Positions 1 to 7,375 of a stretch of 20,657 nt of DNA are shown here, piece by piece. Source of the stretch: Neisseria lactamica (lineage in GTDB: Bacteria > Pseudomonadota > Gammaproteobacteria > Burkholderiales > Neisseriaceae); assembly GCA_001067655.1 (NCBI GenBank), contig JUNU01000001.1, positions 1-20,657 on the forward strand. The letters are read 5' to 3'. The translations under genes and the position numbers were made by a program. The stretch's first letter is position 1. Every line of letters starts with the position of its first letter. A model generated the notes under the pieces. It saw only the letters and a program-made list of their open reading frames with translations. It ran no database searches and was not told the origin of the DNA.

Positions 1-107
1 TATAGTGGATTAACTTTAAACCAGTACGGCGTTACCTCGCCTTGCCGTACTATCCGTACTGTCTGCGGCTTCGTCGCCTTGTCCTGATTTAAAGTTAATC
101 CACTATA
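1..107. mobile_element. Correia element (CREE/NEMIS), short form, complete
   Basis: A 107-bp miniature element with perfect 20-bp terminal inverted repeats (positions 1-20 and 88-107, beginning TATAGTGGATTAA). The interior contains the typical Correia core, including the GTACGGC/GCCGTAC arms and the GACAAGGCGACGAAGCCGC stretch read on the minus strand. It lacks the internal segment present in long copies. It lies 32 bp beyond the pgi stop, so a pgi read-through transcript would carry it as a long hairpin. Correia RNAs of this kind are known RNase III targets. Whether it is flanked by a TA target duplication cannot be judged at the window edge. Confidence 0.93.
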
Positions 108-111
108 AGTT

Positions 112-123
112 TTCAGACGACCT
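112..123 (-). repeat. DNA uptake sequence (AG-mucDUS)
   Basis: Exact 12-mer AGGTCGTCTGAA on the minus strand, between the Correia element and the pgi stop codon. It is a single copy with no inverted partner, so it does not form the usual DUS-pair terminator. Confidence 0.9.
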
Positions 124-139
124 TTTATGTTTGAACTGC

Positions 140-1768
140 CTATCGGTTTTGGCTGGCTCGGTAGAAGGCGATGAGGCCGTTGGTAGAACTGTCGTGTTGC
201 GGGTTGCCGCGGTCGAGTTCGGGTTCGATGGTTTTGGCGAGTTCTTTGCCGTATTCGACGCCCCATTGGTCGAAGGGGTTGATGCCCCAAATCGCGCCTT
301 GGACGAAGGTACGGTGTTCGTATGCCGCCATGAGCATGCCGAGGCGGCGGGGGTCGGTGGCGCTGAGGAGAAGGCTGTTGCTCGGGCGGTTGCCGGGGAA
401 TTCTTTTTGCGGGGCGAGGCGTTCGCGTTCGGTTTCGGGCAGGTCGGCAAGTTCGGCGCGGGCTTCTTCAAGGGTTTTGCCTTTCATCAGGGCTTCGGCT
501 TGGGCGAAGGCGTTGGCGACGGTGAAGCGGTGTTGGCGGTTAATGCCGTAGGCGGTGGTCATGGGGACGATGAAGTCGCAGGGGATGAGCCGTGTGCCTT
601 GGTGGAGGAGTTGGAAATAGGCGTGCTGGCAGTTGACGCCTTCTTCGCCAAAGACGATGCCGCCTGTGGTATTGGGGACGGGTTGTCCGTCGGCGGTGCG
701 GTTTTTGCCTAGGCTTTCCATGTCGAGCTGGTTGAGCCACGAGGGGAGGTGGCGCAGGTTGTGGCTGTATGGGACGGTGGTTTGTCCGTCGGCGTGCTGG
801 AAGTTGTTGTACCAGATGCTGATGAGCGCCATGAGGACGGGGATGTTGCGGCGGTAGGGGGTTTGGAAGAAGTGGGTGTCCATGGCGTGTGCGCCGGCGA
901 GGAGTTCGCGGAAGCGGTCTGTGCCGACGGCGACCATGACGGGCAGGCCGATGGTCGACCAGACGGAATAGCGTCCGCCGACCCAGTCGAACATGGCGAA
1001 GACGTTGTCGGGTGCGATGCCGAAGTTTCGGGCGGCGGCAACGTCGGAGGAAATGGCGCAGAAGTGGCGGTAGATGCCGGATTCGGGCAAACCTGCGTCC
1101 CGATACCATGCGCGGGCGGCGTAGGCGTTGAGCAGGGTTTCGGGCGTGCGGAAAGATTTGCTGGCGATGCTGAATACGGTGGTTTCGGGCTTGAGGTGGG
1201 CGAGTGTGCGGCTGATGTCGGCGTCGTCTGAATTGCTGACGAAGTGGACGCGGATGTTTTGGCGGTAGGCTTTGAGGGCTTCTACGCACATTCTGGGACC
1301 GAGGTCGGAGCCTCCTATGCCGATGTGGACGAAGTCGGTAATGGGTTTGTCGGTGATGCCTCTGTGGCTGCCGTTGTTGAGTGCTTCGGCGTAGGCGAGG
1401 GCGCGGTCGAGTTCGTGGTGGAGTTTGGGGAGGATGTTTTCGCCGTCAACGTAAACGGGTGCTGCGTCGGGCGGCAGGCGCAAGGCGGTATGGAGGACGG
1501 CGCGGTGTTCGCTGAGGTTGATTTTTTCGCCGTTTTGCATGGCGTGCATTTGTCCGGCAAGGGGCGAGGCTTCGGCAAGGCGGCACAAGAGTTGTAAAGT
1601 GTCTTCGCCGAGGCGGTTTTTGCTGTAATCGAAGAGGAGGCCGTCGAGGGTTTCGTGCATATTGCCGAAGCGGTCGGGTTCGGCGGCGAAGCGGTCGCGC
1701 AGGTGGATGTGTTGTGTGTCGAGCCGGTGTTGTTCAAGGGCTTGCCATGCTTCGGTAAATGCGGTCAT
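140..1768 (-). CDS. pgi: Glucose-6-phosphate isomerase
   Basis: Cytosolic enzyme interconverting glucose 6-phosphate and fructose 6-phosphate. The 542-aa product has the usual length for bacterial PGI. It carries both family signatures: DWVGGRYSVWSTIG in the middle and FDQWGVEYGK near the C terminus. It also has the sugar-phosphate-binding GGSDLGPRM segment. I chose the ATG at 1766-1768 (MTAFTEAW) because AAGGAA lies a few bases upstream. The frame stays open ten codons further, to an ATG at 1796-1798 without comparable support. The gene is divergent from a LacI-type regulator and a sugar transporter, so it may supply the glycolytic entry step for the imported sugar. Its 3' side carries a DUS and a Correia element. 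Neisseria genomes often have a second pgi copy, so this may be one of two. Confidence 0.96.
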   Translation of the reverse strand: MTAFTEAWQALEQHRLDTQHIHLRDRFAAEPDRFGNMHETLDGLLFDYSKNRLGEDTLQLLCRLAEASPLAGQMHAMQNGEKINLSEHRAVLHTALRLPPDAAPVYVDGENILPKLHHELDRALAYAEALNNGSHRGITDKPITDFVHIGIGGSDLGPRMCVEALKAYRQNIRVHFVSNSDDADISRTLAHLKPETTVFSIASKSFRTPETLLNAYAARAWYRDAGLPESGIYRHFCAISSDVAAARNFGIAPDNVFAMFDWVGGRYSVWSTIGLPVMVAVGTDRFRELLAGAHAMDTHFFQTPYRRNIPVLMALISIWYNNFQHADGQTTVPYSHNLRHLPSWLNQLDMESLGKNRTADGQPVPNTTGGIVFGEEGVNCQHAYFQLLHQGTRLIPCDFIVPMTTAYGINRQHRFTVANAFAQAEALMKGKTLEEARAELADLPETERERLAPQKEFPGNRPSNSLLLSATDPRRLGMLMAAYEHRTFVQGAIWGINPFDQWGVEYGKELAKTIEPELDRGNPQHDSSTNGLIAFYRASQNR

Positions 1769-1857
1769 CGGGTTTCCTTCGGGATTGGGTCCGCTCATTC
1801 GGCGGGATGTGATTTAGTTATAGATTGTCGTTGTAGTGATTGGTTCGATACGGTGAA

Positions 1858-1886
1858 TATTTATGTAGTCATATGTAGTTTAACAA
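1858..1886 (-). promoter_or_regulatory. Possible sigma-70 promoter for pgi
   Basis: On the minus strand TTGTTA (1881-1886) is followed by a 17-bp spacer and TAAATA (1858-1863), about 90 bp before the pgi start. The -10 box matches poorly (3 of 6), so this is only a candidate. Confidence 0.3.
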
Positions 1887-1991
1887 AGGGGCGCGGGTTT
1901 GGCGAATATGGGTAGTCAAATGGCGTACGAATTGTATGCAATATGCAATTTATATGCTTGATTTTCATCAAGGTTTTTTAAAATTTTCGGT

Positions 1992-2019
1992 ATGACACCG
2001 ATGTCAGGTGTGCTATGCT
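1992..2019 (+). promoter_or_regulatory. Predicted promoter of the LacI-family gene
   Basis: ATGACA (1992-1997, 5 of 6 to the -35 consensus), a 16-bp spacer, then TATGCT (2014-2019). It ends 40 bp before the regulator ATG. The -35 box lies inside the palindromic operator at 1993-2006, the expected arrangement for an autorepressed gene. Confidence 0.45.
1993..2006. promoter_or_regulatory. Predicted LacI/GalR-type operator
   Basis: The 14-mer TGACACCGATGTCA is a near-perfect palindrome with TGACA/TGTCA arms around a central CG. This is the standard architecture of LacI-family operators. It overlaps the candidate -35 box of the adjacent LacI-type gene and lies in the divergent pgi/regulator intergenic region. 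It could therefore mediate autoregulation and possibly pgi control. Confidence 0.5.
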
Positions 2020-2059
2020 TCGTAATCAAATGAAACAGGGCTGAGGCGGGAGTCGTAAG

Positions 2060-3097
2060 ATGGCTACAATTTATGATGTTGCTGCTTATGCGGGCGTCTC
2101 ACCCAAAACGGTCAGCCGTGTCATCAACGGCGATGCGCCGGTCAGCGATAAAACCCGTGCAAAAGTCGAAACAGCGATTGCGGCTTTGGGTTATATCCCG
2201 TCTTCGGCAGCGCGGGTGATGCGGTCGAACCGCTCGGACTTGGTCGGACTGATTACCGGCGCCATCTCGCGCACGGGCGAATACGGCGGGGTACACGGAC
2301 TGCCGGATATGTTTTTAATCAAAGGCATCCAGCAGAAAATCCGCGAAGCGGGCAAAACGCTGATGATTGCGGATACGGACAACCGCTACGAGCAAATCGA
2401 CCCTTTGGTCAGGACGTTTATGGAGCACCGCGCGGAAGGCATTTTGTATGTAACCGAGTCGCACCGCGAAATCGTCCTGCCCGAACTGCCCAACCGCTGC
2501 CCGATGGTTTTGGTCAACTGCTTCGACGCGGCGGGTACGCCGTCGGTTTTGCCGGACGACGAGCGCGGGCAATACGATTTGGTACGCAACATCATCCGTC
2601 ACGGACACCGCCGTATCGCCTACATTACTTTGCAGGCGGGCGCAGAAGCGACGCGGCTGCGTTTGGCGGGCTACCGCCGCGCTTTAGACGAATCGGACAT
2701 GGTGTTCGATCCTGACTTGGTGCAAACCGGCATCACCGATTTCGCCAACGACAGCGAGCCTTTAATTGCGGCAGTGTTGAAACTATTGTCACTTGCCGAC
2801 CCGCCGACGGTCATTTGCTGCGGCAACGACGAAATGGCGGTCCGCGTTTACGGCATCTTGAGGACGCGCGGCGTACGCGTTCCGGAGCAGGTATCGGTGG
2901 CAGGTTACGACAACCACAGCGCGATTGCCGAAACCCTGTTCCCGCCGCTGACCAGTACCGAGCTGCCCTATATGCGCATGGGCGCGCTGGCGGCGGAAAT
3001 CCTGTTCGACATTATCGAGACCAAAGAAACCGTCCGAGAGCCCGTTCGGGTTGTCGGGGAAACGATTTGGCGGCAGTCGGTTACGGCATTGAAGTAA
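2060..3097 (+). CDS. LacI-family sugar-responsive transcriptional regulator
   Basis: A 345-aa repressor of the usual LacI-family length. The N terminus (residues 2-25, ATIYDVAAYAGVSPKTVSRV) is a classic LacI helix-turn-helix, followed by the hinge helix (about 48-60, SSAARVMRSNR). The rest is a periplasmic-binding-protein-like effector domain, including the typical PTVICCGNDEMAVRVYGILR and VSVAGYDNH segments. GGGAG seven bases before the ATG supports the start. It is divergent from pgi and upstream of a GPH-type sugar transporter, so it probably controls uptake and use of a sugar. The effector cannot be read from sequence; a disaccharide such as maltose or sucrose is a guess from the transporter type. 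A LacI-type palindrome at its own promoter suggests autoregulation. Confidence 0.92.
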   Translation: MATIYDVAAYAGVSPKTVSRVINGDAPVSDKTRAKVETAIAALGYIPSSAARVMRSNRSDLVGLITGAISRTGEYGGVHGLPDMFLIKGIQQKIREAGKTLMIADTDNRYEQIDPLVRTFMEHRAEGILYVTESHREIVLPELPNRCPMVLVNCFDAAGTPSVLPDDERGQYDLVRNIIRHGHRRIAYITLQAGAEATRLRLAGYRRALDESDMVFDPDLVQTGITDFANDSEPLIAAVLKLLSLADPPTVICCGNDEMAVRVYGILRTRGVRVPEQVSVAGYDNHSAIAETLFPPLTSTELPYMRMGALAAEILFDIIETKETVREPVRVVGETIWRQSVTALK

Positions 3098-3104
3098 AAC
3101 ATTC

Positions 3105-3164
3105 TTTCAGACGACGTCTGCTTCATGAGGCAGACACAATACGACAATAAAAGGTCGTCTGAAA
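3105..3164. repeat. DUS inverted pair with inner hairpin
   Basis: TTTCAGACGAC (3105-3115) and GTCGTCTGAAA (3154-3164) form an 11-bp stem, enclosing a small hairpin GTCTGC/GCAGAC (3116-3121 and 3130-3135). Only the right arm is a full AGGTCGTCTGAA (3152-3163); the left arm is followed by GT instead of CT. There is no T-run after the stem, so termination between the regulator and the transporter is uncertain. Confidence 0.6.
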
Positions 3165-3197
3165 ACACAAACAACACATCACGTTATCCATTTGCAA

Positions 3198-3214
3198 CGT
3201 ATCGACACGATACG
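3198..3214. promoter_or_regulatory. Palindrome upstream of the sugar transporter, possible operator
   Basis: A perfect inverted repeat, arms CGTATCG and CGATACG with a 3-bp centre, about 100 bp before the transporter start and downstream of the DUS pair. It lacks an even central CG and differs from the TGACA palindrome at 1993, so it need not bind the same protein. Its position suits an operator for the LacI-type regulator encoded just upstream. Confidence 0.4.
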
Positions 3215-3316
3215 CCCAAAAATAAAGAAAGCGGCCCAACCGCTTCGACTATGCAGTGTTTCCCGCAGTTTGTTGTTCCATGTTTTCTTCTTATAAAGTC
3301 CAGGAGTCGCTTCAAA

Positions 3317-4648
3317 ATGAAGATTTCCCCACAAGTATCCCTGACGCTTCGCCAGATTATGCTGATGAACTTCGGCTTCTTTGGCATTCAATACAGCTTC
3401 GGTTTGCAGCAAACCGCCATCAACCCGATTTTCAGTTTCTTACAAGCTGACCCTGCAAAACTGCCTTACCTCAATATGGCAGGACCGATTACCGGTTTGC
3501 TGGTGCAGCCCCTTATCGGTGCCATGAGTGACCGTACATGGATTCCCGGACTCGGCCGCCGCCGTCCGTATTTCTTAATCGGCGCCATCGGTTGCAGCTT
3601 GTGTCTGTTTTTCTATCCGCACGTTACCGCATTGTGGGTTGCCGTATTGCTGCTGTGGCTCTTGGACATCAGCAACAACACCGCCATGGAACCCTTCCGC
3701 GCCTTCATCGCCGATACCGTCCCTGAACACCAACAATCTACCGGCTTCTTGATGCAGTCCGTGTTTACCGGCTTAGGCATTACCCTTGCCAACGTGTCGC
3801 TCTATATTTTCAAGCAAATCGGCTGGTTGCAACAAACCTCTGAAGCAGGCATTCCTTATTGGGTATTCGGCTCGTTCTATATTGGCGCCGTCTGCTCCAT
3901 CGGCTCTGTTTTGGTAACCGTATTGTCCACGCCTGAACATGAGCCGCCTCCTGAAGAGCTGGCAGCGATTAAAGCCCAATCCGGCGGCCCTGTTGAAGCG
4001 GTTAAAGAAATTTACCATGCCATCAAAGACATGCCGAAACCCTTGTGGCAGCTCGCCTCGGTTTATCTCTTCCAATGGTACGCACTCTTCATCTACTGGC
4101 AATACATCTCCCACAGTATCGCCAAATCTGTCTGGGATGCTACCTCTGTCAACAAAGTCGCTTATGAGGAGGCAGTGGCATGGACTGGTTTGGTCAACGG
4201 TTTTTATAACGTCGTTACCTTCATTTCCGCCTTCGGATTGATGTGGATGGCGCGCAAATACGCCGCCAAATACGTCCACGCCTTTGCCGTTACCCTTGCC
4301 GCACTCGCCCTTTTGGCGATTCCGCACATCACCGACAAATACCTGATGTTCGCTCCAATGATCGGCTTCGGTATCGGCTGGGCAAGTATGATGGGTGTAC
4401 CATTTATGATCGTCGTGCATTCCATCCCGAAAGAGCGCTACGGCGTGTATATGGGCATCGTCAACATGATGATTGTGATTCCGATGCTGATCCAAACCCT
4501 TACCTTCAGCAAAGTCTATGAGAAATTGCTTGGTGCCAATCCTGGAAATGCGATGACTTTTGCCGGTGTCTTCCTTCTCATCGCCGCCGTGTTGACGCTG
4601 AACATCAAAACGTCAAACAAACCTTATGGCGTAGAATCGGCAAGCTGA
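3317..4648 (+). CDS. GPH/SLC45-like sugar:cation symporter (MFS)
   Basis: A 443-aa inner-membrane transporter with about 12 hydrophobic segments. It belongs to the glycoside-pentoside-hexuronide/sucrose-type group of the major facilitator superfamily. The loop between helices 2 and 3 (GAMSDRTWIPGLGRRRPYFL) carries the DR...GRRRP motif of that group, and MEPFRAFIADTVPEHQQ matches the helix 4-5 region of SLC45-like carriers. I start at ATG 3317 (MKISPQVS), with AGGAG ten bases upstream. The frame is open to 3125, but that extension runs through a DUS and a palindrome and is not credible. It follows a LacI-type regulator and probably imports its sugar. Related meningococcal carriers, as I recall, sit with maltose phosphorylase genes, so maltose is a plausible substrate, unproven here. 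Confidence 0.88.
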   Translation: MKISPQVSLTLRQIMLMNFGFFGIQYSFGLQQTAINPIFSFLQADPAKLPYLNMAGPITGLLVQPLIGAMSDRTWIPGLGRRRPYFLIGAIGCSLCLFFYPHVTALWVAVLLLWLLDISNNTAMEPFRAFIADTVPEHQQSTGFLMQSVFTGLGITLANVSLYIFKQIGWLQQTSEAGIPYWVFGSFYIGAVCSIGSVLVTVLSTPEHEPPPEELAAIKAQSGGPVEAVKEIYHAIKDMPKPLWQLASVYLFQWYALFIYWQYISHSIAKSVWDATSVNKVAYEEAVAWTGLVNGFYNVVTFISAFGLMWMARKYAAKYVHAFAVTLAALALLAIPHITDKYLMFAPMIGFGIGWASMMGVPFMIVVHSIPKERYGVYMGIVNMMIVIPMLIQTLTFSKVYEKLLGANPGNAMTFAGVFLLIAAVLTLNIKTSNKPYGVESAS

Positions 4649-4666
4649 TTCAGGCATTTGCCAAGG

Positions 4667-4709
4667 GGTCGTCTGAAAACCGGAATTAAGGTTTTCAGAC
4701 GACCTTTTT
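4667..4709 (+). terminator. DUS-pair rho-independent terminator of the transporter gene
   Basis: GGTCGTCTGAAAAC (4667-4680) pairs perfectly with GTTTTCAGACGACC (4691-4704) over a 10-base loop, followed by TTTTT. It starts 18 bp after the transporter stop codon. Confidence 0.88.
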
Positions 4710-4838
4710 GTTTTGATTGTGCCGATTTGTTTTAAACGGCGGAGACGGTTTATGGAAGCCCGGATTGGTCGGAATATCGCCGTATCCCCGCAAAAGCTGA
4801 CGGCAAAGCGTTTACATGGCAAAATACCGCCTGTTTGC

Positions 4839-4865
4839 AGGTCATCTGAATTTTTCAGACGACCT
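4839..4865. repeat. DUS inverted pair upstream of dapD, one arm mutated
   Basis: AGGTCATCTGAA (4839-4850, one base off the DUS) and TTCAGACGACCT (4854-4865) are separated by 3 bases, giving a tight hairpin with one mismatch. It ends 25 bp before the dapD ATG, so it would lie in the dapD leader or cut off transcription arriving from upstream. A short TTTA follows. Confidence 0.65.
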
Positions 4866-4890
4866 TTTACCCTCTTCAAAAGGAATCCTC

Positions 4891-5712
4891 ATGTCTTTGC
4901 AAAACATCATCGAAACCGCCTTTGAAAACCGTGCGGACATCACCCCGACCACCGTTACCCCCGAAGTCAAAGAAGCCGTGTTGGAAACCATCCGCCAACT
5001 CGATTCAGGCAAATTGCGCGTTGCCGAACGCTTGGGCGTGGGCGAGTGGAAAGTCAACGAATGGGCGAAAAAAGCCGTCCTGCTTTCCTTCCGCATCCAA
5101 GACAACGAAGTCCTCAACGACGGCGTGAACAAATACTTTGACAAAGTGCCGACCAAGTTTGCCGACTGGTCTGAAGACGAATTCCGCGCCGCCGGTTTCC
5201 GCGCCGTACCCGGTGCCGTTGCGCGCCGCGGCAGCTTCGTTGCCAAAAACGTCGTATTGATGCCGTCTTATGTCAACATCGGCGCATACGTTGACGAAGG
5301 CGCGATGGTCGATACTTGGGCGACCGTCGGTTCTTGCGCCCAAATCGGTAAAAATGTCCACTTGAGCGGCGGCGTCGGTATCGGCGGCGTACTCGAGCCC
5401 CTGCAAGCCAGCCCGACCATCATTGAAGACAACTGCTTCATCGGCGCGCGTTCCGAAATCGTCGAAGGCGTGATTGTCGAAGAAGGCAGCGTGATTTCCA
5501 TGGGTGTGTTCATCGGTCAATCTACTAAAATCTTTGACCGTACTACCGGCGAAATCTATCAAGGCCGCGTACCGGCAGGCTCGGTTGTCGTGTCCGGCAG
5601 TATGCCTTCCAAAGACGGCAGCCACAGCCTCTACTGCGCCGTCATCGTCAAACGCGTGGACGCGCAAACCCGCGCCAAAACCAGCGTGAACGAATTGCTG
5701 CGCGGTATTTAA
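4891..5712 (+). CDS. dapD: Tetrahydrodipicolinate N-succinyltransferase
   Basis: Transfers succinyl from succinyl-CoA to tetrahydrodipicolinate in the succinylase branch of diaminopimelate/lysine synthesis, in the cytosol. The product is 273 aa, the normal DapD length. An alpha-helical N-terminal domain (about 1-95) is followed by left-handed beta-helix hexapeptide repeats (about 110-235), visible in GAMVDTWATVGSCAQIGKNV and IIEDNCFIGARSEIVEGVIV. The ATG at 4891 (MSLQNIIE) follows AAGGA by six bases. The longer open frame from 4816 would translate the DUS hairpin and is rejected. It converges with asd, another enzyme of the same pathway, although the two are separate transcription units. Confidence 0.96.
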   Translation: MSLQNIIETAFENRADITPTTVTPEVKEAVLETIRQLDSGKLRVAERLGVGEWKVNEWAKKAVLLSFRIQDNEVLNDGVNKYFDKVPTKFADWSEDEFRAAGFRAVPGAVARRGSFVAKNVVLMPSYVNIGAYVDEGAMVDTWATVGSCAQIGKNVHLSGGVGIGGVLEPLQASPTIIEDNCFIGARSEIVEGVIVEEGSVISMGVFIGQSTKIFDRTTGEIYQGRVPAGSVVVSGSMPSKDGSHSLYCAVIVKRVDAQTRAKTSVNELLRGI

Positions 5713-5733
5713 CCGGCGAACAGAAAAGGGGAG

Positions 5734-5745
5734 AGGTCGTCTGAA
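5734..5745 (+). repeat. DNA uptake sequence, single copy
   Basis: Exact AGGTCGTCTGAA 22 bp after the dapD stop, with no adjacent inverted partner. A full DUS pair follows 56 bp later. Confidence 0.88.
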
Positions 5746-5801
5746 ACAGCGCAAAACATAAATGGGCTTCAGGCAAACGGTTTCCCTGTTTGAATGGCAA
5801 G

Positions 5802-5845
5802 AGGTCGTCTGAAAACCGGATTTCGGGTTTTCAGACGACCTTTTC
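5802..5845 (+). terminator. DUS-pair terminator downstream of dapD
   Basis: A perfect 16-bp stem, AGGTCGTCTGAAAACC (5802-5817) with GGTTTTCAGACGACCT (5826-5841), around an 8-base loop and followed by TTTT. It should end dapD transcription about 90 bp after the stop codon. Confidence 0.85.
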
Positions 5846-5912
5846 ATAGGGTGAATCGGTTAAAGTCAGGACGGCATCGCTCCGCATGGTTGGATGCTGG
5901 ATTCTTTGCCAT

Positions 5913-5943
5913 AAAAAAGCAACGGATAAACCGTTGCTTTTTT
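5913..5943. terminator. Bidirectional terminator between dapD and asd
   Basis: AAAAAAGCAACGG (5913-5925) pairs perfectly with CCGTTGCTTTTTT (5931-5943) around ATAAA. The A-run before and T-run after make it work from either side. It lies 17 bp beyond the asd stop on the minus strand and is the likely asd terminator, backing up the dapD terminator from the other direction. It contains no DUS. Confidence 0.88.
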
Positions 5944-5959
5944 GTTTAGTCTGTAAATC

Positions 5960-7075
5960 TTACAAACTGCCTAACACGATGCGCAACACGCGGCGCAGGG
6001 GTTCGGCTGCGCCCCATAAGAGCTGGTCGCCGACGGTGAACGCGCTGATGTATTCGCCGCCCATGCCCAGTTTGCGGATGCGTCCGACAGGGACGGACAG
6101 CGTGCCGGTGACTTTGGCGGGCGTCAGCTCGTGGATGCTGGCTTCTTTTTCGTTGGGGATGACTTTCACCCAGTCGTTCGCGCCTGCCAAAATCGCTTCG
6201 ATTTCGGAAACGGGCAGGTCTTTTTTCAGCTTCAGGGTGATGGCTTGGCTGTGGCAGCGCATAGAGCCGATGCGGACGCACAAGCCGTCGATTACGGTCG
6301 GATTGTCGCTGCGACCGAGGATTTTGTTGGTTTCCACGCCGCCTTTCCATTCTTCTTTGGATTGGCCGTTGCCCAAATCTACGTCAATCCACGGAATCAG
6401 GCTGCCGGCGAGCGGTACGCCGAAATTGGCTTTCGGGTAGTCTTCGCTGCGCAGGAAATCGGACACTTTGCGGTCGATGTCGAGAATCGCGCTGGAAGGA
6501 TCGGCAAGCTCGTCCGCCACTCTGGCGTGAATCGCGCCCATGCCGCTGATGAGTTCGCGCATGTTTTTCGCGCCCGCGCCAGAAGCTGCTTGGTAGGTCA
6601 TGCTGGTCGCCCATTCGACCAAATCGTTTTGGAACAGACCACCCAGCGCCATCAGCATCAGGGAGACGGTGCAGTTGCCGCCGATGTAGTTTTTCACGCC
6701 GTTTTTGAGACCGTCGTCGATGACGTTGCGGTTGACGGGGTCGAGGACGATAATCGCGTCGTCTTTCATACGCAGGGAGGACGCCGCGTCAATCCAGTAG
6801 CCGTTCCAGCCGCTGTCGCGCAGGGGTTGGAATACGGATTTGGTGTAATCGCCGCCTTGGCAGGTGACGATAATGTCCATTTTGGCGAGTTCGGCAACGT
6901 TGTTCGCGTCCAATAATGTTTTAGCCGCCTGACCGAAATCAGGTGCTGCGCCGCCGACGTTGGATGTGGTGAAGAAAAACGCTTCGGGAATGTGGGCGAA
7001 GTCGTTTTCTTCTTGCATACGCTGCATCAAAACCGAACCGACCATGCCGCGCCAGCCGACGAAACCTACTTTCAT
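5960..7075 (-). CDS. asd: Aspartate-semialdehyde dehydrogenase
   Basis: NADPH-dependent reduction of beta-aspartyl phosphate to aspartate semialdehyde, the branch point to lysine/diaminopimelate, methionine and threonine. The 371-aa product has the length of the proteobacterial Asd group. The N-terminal nucleotide-binding segment VGWRGMVGSVLMQRM is nearly identical to the enterobacterial one. The catalytic cysteine is C135 in GGNCTVSLMLMALGG, and RIGSMRCHSQA carries the active-site histidine. I chose the ATG at 7073-7075 (MKVGFVGW) because AAGGAG lies six bases upstream. The frame is open to 7330, but that extension translates a DUS and the leader repeat. It is its own transcription unit with a good promoter at 7131-7159, separate from the pilus operon upstream on the same strand. 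Confidence 0.96.
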   Translation of the reverse strand: MKVGFVGWRGMVGSVLMQRMQEENDFAHIPEAFFFTTSNVGGAAPDFGQAAKTLLDANNVAELAKMDIIVTCQGGDYTKSVFQPLRDSGWNGYWIDAASSLRMKDDAIIVLDPVNRNVIDDGLKNGVKNYIGGNCTVSLMLMALGGLFQNDLVEWATSMTYQAASGAGAKNMRELISGMGAIHARVADELADPSSAILDIDRKVSDFLRSEDYPKANFGVPLAGSLIPWIDVDLGNGQSKEEWKGGVETNKILGRSDNPTVIDGLCVRIGSMRCHSQAITLKLKKDLPVSEIEAILAGANDWVKVIPNEKEASIHELTPAKVTGTLSVPVGRIRKLGMGGEYISAFTVGDQLLWGAAEPLRRVLRIVLGSL

Positions 7076-7130
7076 GTTGAGCTCCTTAGGGGGAATTGTT
7101 AACAAATTTCTGAATAGGGGAAAAGGAAGA

Positions 7131-7159
7131 GTTTTAAACCTGTTTGAGGTAAATGTAAA
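7131..7159 (-). promoter_or_regulatory. Predicted sigma-70 promoter of asd
   Basis: Minus strand: TTTACA (7154-7159, 5 of 6), a 17-bp spacer, TAAAAC (7131-7136, 4 of 6). The predicted start gives an asd leader of roughly 50 bases that excludes the inverted-repeat element further upstream. Confidence 0.5.
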
Positions 7160-7190
7160 GTTTTTTATGTTGTTTCGGGAGCAAGAGGGG

Positions 7191-7202
7191 AGGTCGTCTG
7201 AA
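7191..7202 (+). repeat. DNA uptake sequence
   Basis: Exact AGGTCGTCTGAA upstream of the asd promoter. Its inverted partner is at 7358-7369, about 155 bp away, and the pair encloses the inverted-repeat element at 7206-7303. Confidence 0.88.
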
Positions 7203-7205
7203 AAA

Positions 7206-7303
7206 TCAGCGTTCCTGCCAAACCGGAATGTTCCGAAAGCAAACCTGATGCAAAGTTGCAGGCTCGCATTCAAGAAGCATCCAAGGTTTCGCAGGAACGC
7301 TGA
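7206..7303. repeat. 98-bp inverted-repeat element of unknown type
   Basis: Perfect 13-bp terminal inverted repeats, TCAGCGTTCCTGC (7206-7218) and GCAGGAACGCTGA (7291-7303). Inside are two short palindromes, CGGAATGTTCCG (7224-7235) and TGCAAAGTTGCA (7249-7260). No credible reading frame lies within. It is not a Correia element and does not match the dRS3 repeat pattern I know. It could be a degenerate MITE or a structured RNA between the pilus operon and asd. Confidence 0.6.
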
Positions 7304-7357
7304 GAGCGATGACGTACCGTTTGCCAGCATTTTGATAACCGAAATGCCGCACTGTTT

Positions 7358-7369
7358 TTCAGACGACCT
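7358..7369 (-). repeat. DNA uptake sequence at the end of the pilus operon
   Basis: Exact DUS on the minus strand, 6 bp after the tip-protein stop codon. There is no close inverted copy, so no strong terminator is visible immediately after the operon. A distant pairing with 7191-7202 is possible. Confidence 0.85.
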
Positions 7370-7375
7370 TTCGGA

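Noticed and set aside
131..1597. Long plus-strand open frames opposite pgi (for example 131-712 and 749-1231)
   Set aside because: They are antisense shadows of a fully conserved pgi, have biased composition and no ribosome sites.
3125..3316. 64-residue N-terminal extension of the sugar transporter
   Set aside because: It would translate a DUS and a palindrome, is unlike the family's N terminus, and AGGAG supports ATG 3317.
7076..7330. 85-residue N-terminal extension of Asd
   Set aside because: It translates the promoter, a DUS and part of the inverted repeat. The conserved N terminus MKVGFVGWRG with AAGGAG fixes the start at 7075.
7076..7375. Lysine riboswitch in the asd leader
   Set aside because: The predicted promoter leaves only about 50 bases of leader, and the upstream structure is a simple inverted-repeat element without the lysine-aptamer layout.
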